64,000 nt of DNA from Cladophialophora immunda (taxonomy: Eukaryota > Ascomycota > Eurotiomycetes > Chaetothyriales > Herpotrichiellaceae), in contig NW_015622542.1 of NCBI RefSeq assembly GCF_000835495.1, forward strand, positions 372,001 through 436,000. Reading direction: 5' to 3'. Both the position numbers and the translations under genes were made by a program. The first letter of the stretch is position 1, and the number at the start of each line of letters is the position of its first letter. Below are positions 10,628 to 22,860 of this stretch, piece by piece. The notes beneath the pieces are model-generated. The model did no database searches. It worked only from the letters and a program-made list of their open reading frames with translations, and was not told the origin of the DNA.

Positions 10628-13600
10628 ATTGGAGGCAAAATCAAGTGAGGCGAGGCGAGGCGTTATGCGGCGTGAGGGAATCTTGGACTGCCTATACTGT
10701 AACCTGATGCAATAATGAGCCAAGGGATCGACGATGCACCAAATGGGAACACATGTATTATATTCAGAAGCGACATGGTTTTATGTACGGTCACTAACTA
10801 GCCAAACAGCCAGCCCGTGCACCGAGAAACTAAGTCATCCGTTTTCCGCATCGAACCTCATCTATGTATGATAAACTTGGCAATAGAGACCGTCGCGGAG
10901 CCCTTGACACCTAGACCAGGGGCTTGGTTGTCTGTCTGTCTGTCTGTACCGTCTTGGGGGCCCCTGGATCACATAGGAGGCAGGCAGGCCCATTCTTGGG
11001 CGTAGCCACTGATCGTCCAAGTCCACGCTGGCCTTGACAGTTTGCCAATGTCGCGGCCAGATCTCACCTGCGGCGCGTTGGCCAATGGCAGGCATAAGGC
11101 CAACATGATTCGCGTTGGCCAACAGGAGCGCGCCAACAACGAACTCGGGGTTTGGGAAATAGTTCAAGGCCGCAACTGAGTCGAGGCCCGTTGCTAGCCA
11201 TGCCGCTCGAGACCGCGACATCTATCACCCTCGTTACACTGTGATCACGCAGTGTGAGAATATGGGGTCAGTGCTGCCAGGCGCCGTCTCTCGCGGGGAT
11301 TATCTTCAGTCGTCCGAATAGCTCAGCTGCCTTGCGGTGCTGCCTTAACCGCAGGCTGCATGGCGAAAGTGGTTCCCAGGAGTAGTCAACTGATTCCTTC
11401 ATAGTGGTGAGAATTGTTTCCGTCACTGATCAGTGCCAGTTGCATTGTGCCTCCGCTCTTCAGGGTCAGTCTCTCACATTCTAAGATCTTCATAGTGAGA
11501 TTGCTCTGCGTGTTGCCGTCGCTGCTTATAGAGTTCCCTTAGTCTCAAAAGGGGGCGCTTGCAAGCGGATTGGCGGCGGCGCGGCTGGTAGCGGGAGGAA
11601 CCTAGATAGCAGTTCTGGTCCAGCTGGGCGGCTCAGTCGTGGGATTTTCAGTCTCCTTGTGCCTGTCGAAGCATCCTGGGGCAAATTGTGCCAATATACT
11701 GCTACCTGTGAATTGACCGTGTTCGATGAGCTAACTTTCGATAGTTGCCAACGCTGAGGCCTTAGAGAGTCAGCTTTGATGCGGGTGACGACCAAAAAAG
11801 TATGTCAATGTCCGCCGGTCCGCCAGTCCAAATGAAATGTGTCCATGTGGCGTGGTCGCGGCTCGGGATGAGCGGCTTCAGCCGACTGGCAGTTGCAGAA
11901 GGTTTCGAGCATGGATAGGAGGATGACATCGTGGCATAGTACCTTGCAGGCGCTCAGTCTCGATACCAAAGCCCCGCTATGTGCGATTGTGCGATGTGTT
12001 CCTTCTCTTCCAGAATCCAACGCCGTTCCATCAGTCAGCCCGTATTGAAACCTGACAGCATGTGACTTATATGGGACGAGAGGAGGGTTTTATCTGGTTG
12101 TCTCCGATGAAGATGTCTGACAACGTCGAAATGAGGAGGAGGAGTTGTGCACTGAGGGACGAAGAAAGCAGGAGATGGGCGTGTAGAGCTCGTGTTGCAG
12201 GTTGATATGGAATGGATTAGCTGTCGAGCCTGTCAGTAATGAAGTCGATATAGCGATACTTCTCTTTGGACAACCCAAGAAGCCAAAAGTACAATCTCAG
12301 CTAATTTTCGACTCGAGTAAGGGGGTCCTAATTGCCAAGTCTTCTGAGAAGATTCCCTTGCGGAAGAAGTTGTCTTCTACTCTCCCTAGGGAGTAAACAA
12401 AGTGAATAAGCGTGACGATGTTTTTCACCGACATGGGGATGTCCAAAGGCGTCTGGAGCACCGGGCCTCACTCTACTCTGCTTGAGGAATGGAATCGAGT
12501 TCTCTGTGTGGAAGACGAGGTGATTTGTATAGCATCCTGTGGCGCGTTAGATCGAGAGCCAGACTGAAATTAGATCCCTGGACAGTCCTCGGCGCAGCCT
12601 AATTCCATATCTTGCGCAGCGAATAAGGGGGGTAAATTGACGACGCCCATTTGATTGTGCCGTGAAACGCCCCGTATGTGTAGGCGGGACGAGCAACGGC
12701 AAGGGAAATACAACAACACCACGTAATCGCCACCAGCAGTTTGGGCGTTGGCGGGATTCACACAAGGGGTACGTGAGAGGGCGACCCCAAGCAGCGCTGG
12801 TACAGGCCATGTGGCTCGCTACTGCTGTCTGTTGACTAGGATTTAGGGTCGGGTGAGTCGCAACTGCTCGTCTCCCCACCATTTTAGACCCTCGTCCTGC
12901 AGGGGAAAACGGCCAACAAGTTCAGTTCCGCTAGGGCGAAATTTTCAACTTGTCGGGAGCCGTTGCTGAAGATCAAACCTGAATGAGGCCAGGTGGCGAG
13001 AAAGCCATTCGGGGGTGGCCTTCCAGCAGCAGGAGAGTAGCCAAGATTCGACGAAGCCCCCCGACGCCACAGGATTCAGGGTTACCATTTGTTGGCAGAT
13101 CAGAGGCATGTAGTTTTGGGCTGACCAGTCGGAATCCCGATGGGCAGAGAACTTCCTCGACAAAGTCTAAGCCTGCTGCAACCATCCCGCCGGGTGGCCC
13201 AGACTTCGTGATCACCAAACTTTCCCCAATGACTTGCATGGCATGATTCTTGCAGCTGAGGCGACCCGAGCGACGACGCACAGCATGACGCAGGAACGAG
13301 AAGTTGTCCGGTCCCAGAGATGGCGTCAGGTCACGCCCGCCCACACGGAATTGTCCATGTGACCAGTGAAATCAGTGGGGGTTTTGGGCGGCGTGCCTGG
13401 ATTTGGTCGAAGCGCCAAACTTGGAAAACTGAGAGGGGAAAGACGGTCAGGATTGCCAATCTCTGAGCGCACTTCAGCATGTCCTTTGTGCAACGCGAAT
13501 CTCGTATTCGCCATTGCCTAATGGCGGGGTGCAGATGTGCAAGGTCATGCGTACGGGTTGCACCTACGGCGATTCACCAGCCACTGTCGGCATCAGCGTA

Positions 13601-16600
13601 GGTCGACTTGGCGCTCATTGCCTGAAAAAGGAATGTACCGATATTCAGTGACAGGCGATTGCTCGAACTGGATTGAAGAGTTTATTAGAACTGGTGCGAA
13701 CAGAGATCCGGATAAAAATGGATGAATATCAGATGGCGGTGACGACTCTGGGCACAATCAACCCTCCGGGATATTTGACGTTCGGTGGCAGGCGATCCCG
13801 CTTCGGCCCGTAAGAAAATGCACGTAATCGATCTTTCTGGCGGCCCCCCTTTTTTCTTCAAGATCAGAGCGTCTAGGGTCGATTTCTTCACCGCCAGTCT
13901 TGCGTCAGACCACGAGGAAAGGCTTTTGGGAGCCACAATGGCGGTGAAGATTCACTTTTGGGGTGGTTTCGGGAAAGGCTTCGCATGAACGCCGTTTGGT
14001 CTGGCACGAACAGGAGATTGCAGATCATCCGGGGGGGGAGTGGCAGGGACGAGGCTGGCCTATGCCAACACCAGTGGTGAGAGACAGACATGTGTGTTGT
14101 GACAGCCTCGAGGGGGGTGACCAATCATCCGGTACAGAAGGAGGATGCCCTCAAGGGAAAAGGCCAGTGTGGGAGAGTAGGAAGGGAAAAGAGGATCGAA
14201 GTGAGACGGGAAAAGGCACATTCCCTGCAAAAGTGGGCGCAGCCCGTCAACGTCATTGCCAAGACCATGTCATCGCCGGGGCCCGACTGTCTGTTGGTCC
14301 GAGACCTTGTCGTTGCCCCCTTCTACTGCCGTCGTCGCCCTCGCCCAACCTGGGGACGAAGGGGTTCCAGGGCCACGACCACTCTCCTTTGTCAGCGTCG
14401 AAGATCGCCCAGGGACGAAGTCCAAGCCCCGCGCTCTGACTTGTTTAGGGTGGTTGGGTAGCAATCTGCATCCCTATGCAGTTCAACCGCGCTGGCTTCG
14501 GGGGGAAGTACAGCCCTGGCTTCCGGTCAACATAATATCTCTGAATCGTTATTCGCAGCCTCCCGACGTCTTGAGACCTGAACGTTGCCAGAGTATCCGT
14601 AGGGACAAACCGCTACGTTCCCAAACACACCACCTTACATTGTCATAGTTCGTGAGGTTAATGGAGAAGTCCAAGTGCCGGCTGTCGATGAGAAAAATCC
14701 CCGACCTCCACCCAAACACGCAGGATTTCTGCCACTCTATCAGGAAAGAAGACGCTACGGTGTTGCTCCTCACTTGTCTCCGGTCTCAAAGCAGTTATCC
14801 AACCAGCAGATCCCGACGTGATCAAAGGTGGCCATCTGTTAGCACAGGAAAGAATCAAGACTGATCGAAAAAGTCGCCGATCAATTGCACTGTATTTCCT
14901 CGTGCAATTGGCGCGGGCGATGGCCGCCAAGGTCAAGTATATCTGTGTCACTGGCGAGATGGGTTATCCCTCTTTGCAGGCAGATGTTGAGAACGTAGGT
15001 TGGACAAGACTCTTGCAACTCTTTCGGTGTCCCCGCCCTGCCGATGACTTGTCAGATTACCACTGGGAAAACATGCCCGGATGTGACAGGAGTCCTGCGC
15101 ATGTCTATGCACGCTGTCATGGTCCCAGAACGCTTTGTTCTGCCGCTGACACGATTACAGCAGGTTGACCTGAAAGGAGAGCGCCCGTTAAGCGAAGACA
15201 TATAGCGTCAGCTTTCCAGGACAGGGTCTGTAGCTTCTGATGCTCATATGCAAGGTGTTTTTGGTTGAGCAATATCGGCGACGAATGATGTGCTCCGAGT
15301 ACGAAGCTCCAAACCACCCACAAAAAGTGCGAGTCGCCGAGCGATTCCTCCGGCTGCTGCACCGCGCAGAGTTACTTCCATGAAGGGACATGGAAGGAGT
15401 TGATACGGAGCAATATCTCCGGCAGTTCTGACCTGCTATCCCACTTTTGTCAAACCGTTCCATATGCTATAAGCTGGAGGGGGCTGGAAAATTGTTCGAC
15501 ACAAATGCAACCATGTGCGAGCCAGTTCATCCTCGCTGTCAAACAAAAGCACATTCCATCGGCTTTATTATTCCGGACCTGCATGATGGCTGCTTGAGGA
15601 TGGGGATTGGCTTTGAGACAGATGTCAACTGCCTCTACAGAGTGCCCACGTATGAAGACAGGCTGTTCGCAGCAAAGCCGAGCAGCACCACTTTCCCCAC
15701 TCGTATGCATACCTGGCTAATAGGCCGGCCGGTTCGAATGGGATTCGGCAGCCGAGGACACATGTGCTCAATAATGGCATGGCAAGAATAGGAAGCTGAA
15801 AGAAGCTGCGCGATAAGCTGCCACTGGGGGATATGCAAGCCTCTGCTGCGAAAATGGACGCGATGCATCAGCATCTGGCTCGCCGGCCATTTGCGCGACG
15901 GACAACGCTCGCTGTGGGGTTGGATGATGCCAAGGGGAGCCTAATGCAGACGCCACCGAAGCACTTATGCAGGCAGTTCCTCCATCTTTTTCCCTTGCTC
16001 AGCAAGGATGAGCCCAGTTAGCTCGCGGACCAATGCGAGAAGAGTCACATTTTCAAGCTCCATGGTTGTCAATCTCTCATTGAGCCCCAAAGGTCAAGTC
16101 GACTATCATCTGGCCCAGTTCGCGGAGACCAGACACTTCATTCTCGACGCTTTGGTGGTGTGATCTTCGATTGAGGTCTGCCGGCATGCCTGGACTAGAA
16201 CCATGCAGCAAGTGACCCAAGGTTTATCCAGTTTTCGCCAACCGGCCGTGTTGGCGGCAATTGGAGGCTTGGACCGGCCTTCGAGGCGAGTGTGGCGTTG
16301 AGACAGGGTCTCTGAAAGGAGTCTCCGTTCTCCACTGCTGTTTTTGGGACGGCACGTTGAACTCAGAAGGACAAAAACTCTGTAAAATTATGATTTCAAC
16401 AAAGACCGTTTGTCGTGTTAGTGCGTTTGCCCCAGGATGCTCTAAGAGTCGATGGGGGTCCATCCATGCGGCATTCTAATCCAAGGGGACCCTAGTGCCG
16501 ATCAACCAAAATTGCGTCGCGTGAGACGTGTGTTTTTGAATTGAAGGATCGGGATGTGATGGTCTGATGAAGTCAGACAAGGAAATGGGATGGCCCATCT

Positions 16601-19600
16601 CGGGCTAGGGACGGTTCGGCTGGAGAGGAAGGGAGGTCCTTCGCGTACAGGTACGTACATTCGAGGCCGGCGGGATGGAGTCTCGAATTGGCTGTTCCGC
16701 CCTCTTAGCTGAACCGAGATACTCGAGCAAAACAGAAGTCTTCCGTTCCTCGCACAGTTAGAAGACTATCTCTGCGGCTGCAGCCAGAGGCGACGGCCGG
16801 ACGATTCACAGGGGAGGGTAAGAGATTGACTACTTGGGTTAGGAGGGAGGCCCAGATAGGCCTGCGGGTGATTCCGTGCTGAGTCGCATCACGCATTGCG
16901 CCATCTGGGGGCAGTGGGCTACCAAGAGGGCACAGACCTTCTGGCGTCCTGTCCATGCAAAGATCCATTCTTGTCTGGACCCTTGCTGGATGAATGCAAC
17001 TGTGAGCACAAGAGCGAAAGAAGATGAGGATGGATGAGGGACCCATGGGAGGCCGCACGTCATGCTGATTGGGTTTCAAGATAAAGTCTCCTCCATGCTG
17101 CGTTTCTGTCGCCGATCTGATCTGGCGATGCCTGTTTTAGGGAGGGCCAGGGAAAGGAAGACGCCCTAATGACAATGGTGAAAGTCAAGCAGGTTTTTCT
17201 GTCGCTGACCATCGTAGATTTGCCGCTTCAGGGTATGTTGTAATAACAACGCTGCCATTTTCTTAAAGCTAACATGCACTCGCTGAGCTTTTGGAGCTTG
17301 GAGAGCGGCAGAACGAACCACGGCCATCTATTGGTGGAGTTGCGGCCGTGGAGTGGCTCCTGCTGGCGGGCGAAGGACGATGAGCGAAATCGAGGAGAAC
17401 TGTCGATGGTGTGGGGCAAAGCATGGCGAAAAGGCAGGTCGAGGTCCGAGGGCCGCATTGCAGATGACAGCATTATTTGACTATCGTAGTCGGTTCGATT
17501 AAATGCATGGCGCCCTACGCTGGAGGCATCGTTCAAGTGTGTGGACTGCAGAGTACGAGTAGTCCTGCTGTTGTGGCCACTTGTATCCTCCTCTATGGCA
17601 GTTCCAGTCTAGCAACCTCTGCACCTTGCAGCGACCTCTGATTGCTGCTTTCGATCAAATTGGTTTGAGGATTGGAGGAGACTTGGTGGCGGGCTTGTCA
17701 GTGGGATGCGGAGCTAGCGGCGAATCGAACTTCTAAGGAAAGAGAGGGTGGATAAGAAGGTGGAGACTGTCGTTTTTCGTGAGGGCGCCAACGAGATGGA
17801 AACTGCCGCTGGGAGGAATCAGCATGACAAGCAGAGCGTGTTCGTGTAAGAGAGACATCTGTGACAACGGATATGTTCGTGGTGTACTGTAAAGTCTGTT
17901 CAACATCACCCACCCCTCCTCTTTCACACTTGACGGTCAGGTGGCCGGTGGGCATGGTCGTCTCACATGAAAGGTTTGACTCAGATTGTGAGGCTGGTGC
18001 TGAGCACTTGACACAAAACAAACTTTGTTGCTTGTCGAGATCTGTGGTTGGCAAAGGTCAGAGGACGGTTTTGGCCTTGGTCGGGAATTCTAAAGACGGG
18101 AGCACCTGCGTCAAGAGGCGTTTTTTGGCCCTCGAAGGACATTTTCGGGCTTCAGGCCCTTGTACCACATGCATGACCTCCCGCCATTGAGGAACTTGTT
18201 CGCTGTGACTCCGTAATCCAGTCTGCCCGTGACGCTGCATTGAATTTTTTTTTCTAATGCTCCCTTTCCCTCGCCCTCTGACGTTCCGGACAGGTGGTCG
18301 CCCTCCGATCACTGGCTGAGGCGGAGTCTCATGGGAAGGTGATCCAGAGGGTTTGATCCACCAGCATGTGCTCGCATGTCCTCGCTTGCGACCCGGGGTG
18401 TGAGAGGAGATTGATGGGCGAGGATAATGAGGACGAGAGGATGAGGAAGCTTGGGAGGGGGATGCGCCCGCGCACAGGCCGCCGTCATCGGCGGCAGAGG
18501 TCTTGGAGAAGCTCATTGCTTGATAGTAGCCGCTCTGGTTAAATGATGCCTAGGCGAGCAGGCGCCCGGGGGCTTGCTGCAGATGATCACGGTCTGACTA
18601 GAGGCAATGGTCAACATCGACTTGGACCATTGTAGCGAGGAAGGCAAAATATTTGCTAGGCCTTCCCGCATCTTGTCAGGCATCCTGGTCAGGTCGAGCT
18701 GAGAGAGATTACCTAGGTACCTTTTTTGAGCTCTGGGCTGCGCTGGGTGAGTGACCGGTGAGTTTTTGGTGGGAAATGGGAGATTTTGGGTTTCCGGGGT
18801 CAGATCAGGCATGGCAAGGCGGATGGAGACTCGAGAGACAGGATCGACTGGCCAACGTGGAGGCATCACAACAGGACGGGGTGACTTGAGGCTAGAGAGT
18901 CGAGACTTTGCAGAAGATGTACTTGGTGGACGACGGCGAGTAGTTGCTGCTTTGCTTTTGGGGGGGAACTGGTTGCTTGCGTGCTGGAGACCAACTACCC
19001 TGAAGCGATTAACACTGCTACGACTATTACTAGCCACCTAGGGCCTACTGACTACCTAACATTGCTTTGGGCGGCCAAGGTTGACGGTTGACCTGCAGCG
19101 GGCAACCCACCCACCACCACCATCACCACCATCCAGCGGCCATGCACCCATGCTGACATCCCTCTGATGCCTGTGCTTGTGCTCGTGCTCGTGCTCGTGC
19201 TCCGGTGGTCTTGATGCCCTCGGTGCCTCCCCCCAAAGTCCTTTTTTGATTTTCGTAAATGAACCCTTGTTCGTACCTAGTACCCACACCCTGGTCAAGC
19301 CACCCAGCACCCCATCCATTCCCATGCCCTCCACCCCCCATCGAATCCTCGGCCAGGCTAAACCATTGACACCCCCTCGTCGCTTGACTGCCCCTCCCCT
19401 CCATCATCGACATCGAAAACAACCCCCCCCTCTCCCCCCTCCCTCGCACCAAAGCCCCCCCCCCCATCTCAACTGTTGCTGCAGGTGCAGGTGCAGTTGC
19501 TCAAGGCTCAAACCACGCAAGCCTGCAGCCGCCATGGCTGAGACCCAATCATCACCCCGGCCGGCGACATCCACTCCCACTTATGCGGCTAACGAGCTAA

Positions 19601-20154
19601 CAATTGACGCTCATCACAAGCTGCCCTTCTTATTCTGGGGTGTTTAAGCCGAAAACAAATCCTCACCTCATGCGAACTGCGAACTCGTCTGCAAGCTCAC
19701 GTTTGTGGTTCTGAGGGTGCAGGCTGGCGGAATTGCAGGGCGTCAGTGCAAACAGCCATCAGCCAACTGCCCTGTGTCTTTCACTCTCGCTTTTCCCTCT
19801 TCACTTGCCCACCGTCACTAGCCAGACAGGTCTTGATGCATTACTGCATTCGCCATTACCCTTCGAGACCTGTCGACCTGAAATCTTAGGCTCCGTGCCC
19901 TTCCCCATATTTTTTTTTATTTCTATCGTTCACCTGCCTCGATCACTTCGGTCTGATCCCTCTCCCTCCTTGTCTTTCATTACCCTCACATCCTTCATGT
20001 CCTCGCAATAATCTGCTCTCGTCTTTGCTTGCTCGTCCTGTTTCTTGCCGGGGCCCATCCTTGAGTGGTTCCACCACTCTTACTGTCGTTATTGTCCGCT
20101 TGTCATTAACTTGTCCAAGTGACACGAGACCCAACACACATCGTCACTCCAGCC
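10628..20154. other. 9.5-kb gene desert upstream of GT2
   Basis: I see no convincing coding gene, tRNA or 5S rRNA here. Open frames are 60-175 codons, overlap on several frames and resemble no family. The longest (18513-19037 minus; 13963-14439 plus) have shadow-like composition. Local features are a CTAGGTAC element at 18713-18720, a GTACCTAG at 19273-19280, CTCGTG repeats near 19176-19202 and a C11 run around 19455-19465. The last kilobase is C/T-rich and probably promoter and leader of the GT2 gene. The rest could be regulatory sequence, noncoding transcripts or decayed DNA. Confidence 0.4.
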
Positions 20155-21819
20155 ATGGACTCAACGACGTGGTTCAAATTCTTCGTCATCTACTTGTGAG
20201 TGATTGCCTGACCCCCCAGCTGCCTCCAGACCTGCAACCCATCTTGGCACCCTCGGCAGCAGGGTCGAGGGGAAGACCAGCCAAACCCGAGAAAAGCCAG
20301 CCCAGCTAACCGAATGTAGCCTCTGGCGCTATGTCCGCCTCATTGTCAACCTGTGGGCCTTCTGGACTTTCAAGCCGATCCCCATCCCAGAAAATCCCAC
20401 TCTTTGGCCATCAGATGTCACGGTCATCTTGCCTACCCTGGACGGCGAGGGAGAGGAGCTGGAGAAAACCATCGCCTCAATCATGGAGAACGAGCCCAAG
20501 GAGTTGATTCTGGTCACAATCGATGAGAACTTGACCAAGGCAGAGCGGACCATGGAGAAGATGCCGGCCGCCAAGTACCACCGCATCCGTTGCATGTCGG
20601 TCAAGCATGCCAACAAGAGACGGCAAATGGCTCGAGCCATCCCCGAGGTCACCACTGAGATCATCGTCTTTGCCGACGACGACGTCACGTGGCCCCCTCG
20701 GACTCTCCAGTGGATGCTGGCCCCATTCGAGGACAAGAGATACGGAGGAGTGGTCACCTGTCAGCGGCTGCGACGGGCCGAGAATCCCACCTTCTCTCAG
20801 CGTATCTACGGTTTCCTAGGAGCACTCTACCTGGAGCGTCGAAATTTTGACTGTGCGGCCACCACTCACGTCGACGGAGGCGTTCCATGCTTGTCCGGCC
20901 GGACCTGTGCCTATCGGACAAGCATCCTCCAGGACATCAATTTCACCAATGGATTCACAAATGAGAAGTGGTGGTTTGGCCAATTCCAGCTCAATGCTGA
21001 CGACGATAATTTCCTTACGCGCTGGATGGTCTCGCATCGGCACGAAACCTACATGCAGTACCACCCCGAATGTGAAGTGCTGACCACACTCGAAAACAAC
21101 CCAAAATTTCTCAAACAATGTTTGAGGTGGGCGCGCAGTAATTGGCGCAGCAACCTCACCAGCATGTTTGCTGAACGTCATATTTGGCTGTAAGTTTGGT
21201 TCCTAACCCCAGCGGGCCCCCTTTGTGGGAGATTCCCCCCCTCGGTTCTTTCGAGAGATCTTGGCAACTGACCCTTTTGGCCCCCCTTGCTAGTCGACAA
21301 CCTTATAGCACGTACGCAGTTCACGTCACGACGTTGATGCCGCCTGCCATAATCGGAGACGGACTTCTCTGGCTCTATTTATGCAAGGGCGTTCGTGACT
21401 GGCCAGCCGACCAAGCCAAGAGTGCCATCTGTGCTTTTGCAGCTTGGATGATATTCTCCAAGTTCATTAAGCTGGTCACTCACTTTGTCCGCTATCCCGT
21501 CGACATATTCCTGTGGCCGGTCTCTATCCTCTTCGGATGGTTTCATGGCGCCATCAAGGTCTACGCTGTAGTGACGTTGGGCGTGGTGAGTTTTGCTGAC
21601 GAGATTCCGGACGCACTGACTGCAGCTAACACATGGCATCAGACCACCTGGGGCAGTCGACCTAACGCCGACGCCAGCGACTCTGGAAGAATGATCCGCC
21701 AAAAGAAAGCACATTGCTACGAATCGGGAGACGAAAAGTTGCACGAAAAGCTTCTACCTGTCGACGAGATGATGACCTACGCCAACGACCAGAAACACTA
21801 CCAACCTCCCTCCGCATAA
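20155..21819 (+). CDS. GT2 family polysaccharide synthase (fungal type-2 glycosyltransferase)
   Basis: Membrane processive glycosyltransferase of the chitin/hyaluronan-synthase-like GT2 class, 459 aa from four exons (20155-20195, 20320-21189, 21294-21585, 21643-21819). It has an N-terminal membrane helix (FKFFVIYFLWRYVRLIVNLWAFW), a catalytic domain with VILPTLDGEGEEL, the metal-binding FADDDVTWP, the acceptor-site NADDDNFLTRW and the product-binding QCLRWARSNW (Q-x-x-RW). C-terminal membrane helices follow. Introns 1 and 3 both contain GCTAAC branch points. This resembles the Zymoseptoria/Fusarium GT2 proteins known to be needed for hyphal growth on surfaces and for virulence. The polymer made is not established from sequence. 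It sits between two large gene-poor stretches. Confidence 0.93.
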
Positions 21820-22830
21820 CTCTCCTCTCCTCGTATTCCTGATGAATAAACTCGAATTACTTCGTGACCGAGCCTACTATTGACAGGTTGCCAAGTGAGG
21901 CAATACATTTTTCTTACGAACCCCAGATTTTTACGGTCGGTCGAATTGTTGATGCGTTCTTTCTATAAAAAAAAACAAGCACATTCTTTCGAAAAGTTCA
22001 AAATGGGAGATATGTCAAAATTGAGACTAAAAAGGACGGCAGATGGGAAGGTGGGAGGCATTCTCTTCGATCCACAAAAGCTCAGCAAAGTTTTCACACT
22101 TTGTGTCTTGTATTACCCCGGAACAGGAGCCGGATTTCACATCAAAAAACAAAATAACGGGGGGGAACTTGGACGCTCTTTTACCCGGGGGAGGGGGGGG
22201 GGGGTCAAAACACTTTCTTGATCACTTTCACGTTCAATTCGATCACCAAGGACTTGGAAGGCGGTTTTCCAAGCTCCTTTTCTCTTGCACCTGCATTCCC
22301 GAGGGGAGCTTGGGGCTTGCTTCATGACTTGATATTGTAAATAGCGGGTTTTTACTTTCATGATGGGACACGATGGGTACGGGAAACGAAGCATGGGCCT
22401 GGAAGCGCATGAAGCGAAACAAATGGATGGGCGGATGGACTCTTATTTTAATCTGTGAGTGCCTTCTTGTTATGGCCTGGAACGACGGGACGGAAATGCA
22501 AAGGCAACTGTGGATTGTGGTGGGCATGGAAGGGGCTTCTAATCACTCGTTTTCCTTTCCCCATTCTTTTTTTCTGCACACAGCGAGCTGGAAATTTGTG
22601 GGTTGAGCGACGGACATGACATGACGGACAGCGTGACGAATGACAGACAGATCTCTCAAGTTTTCTCTCAGACTGGGCGGCTAATACTGAAATTGAATTT
22701 GTTTCCTGCACCGAGTGACTGACAGCCTGCCTGCTCCTTTTTTGCGGCTTGACTTTTCGTTTTCCGCTCTATTCCCTGCCGTGAGTAATAACAGGTGACG
22801 GTAGAACTGTTTGAGGATTTCGTGGCCCAA

Positions 22831-22860
22831 GGAGGAGGAGGAGGAGGAGGAGGCGGCGGA
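22831..22860 (+). repeat. GGA trinucleotide repeat
   Basis: About ten GGA/GGC-type triplets in a row, intergenic. A microsatellite with no obvious function. Confidence 0.85.

Noticed and set aside
13963..14439. 158-codon plus-strand frame in the gene desert
   Set aside because: No recognisable domain, overlaps other open frames on both strands, and has a composition like noncoding GC-rich DNA.
15731..15745. GGTTCGAATGG as a tRNA B box
   Set aside because: It lacks the CC that closes the T-loop stem, and no D-arm or terminator lies nearby.
17492..17505. GGTTCGATTAA as a tRNA B box
   Set aside because: There is no T-stem pairing and no upstream A box.
18513..19037. 174-codon minus-strand frame upstream of GT2
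   Set aside because: Ser/Arg/Pro-rich with no motif and overlapped by a plus-strand frame. It is not strong enough to call as a gene.
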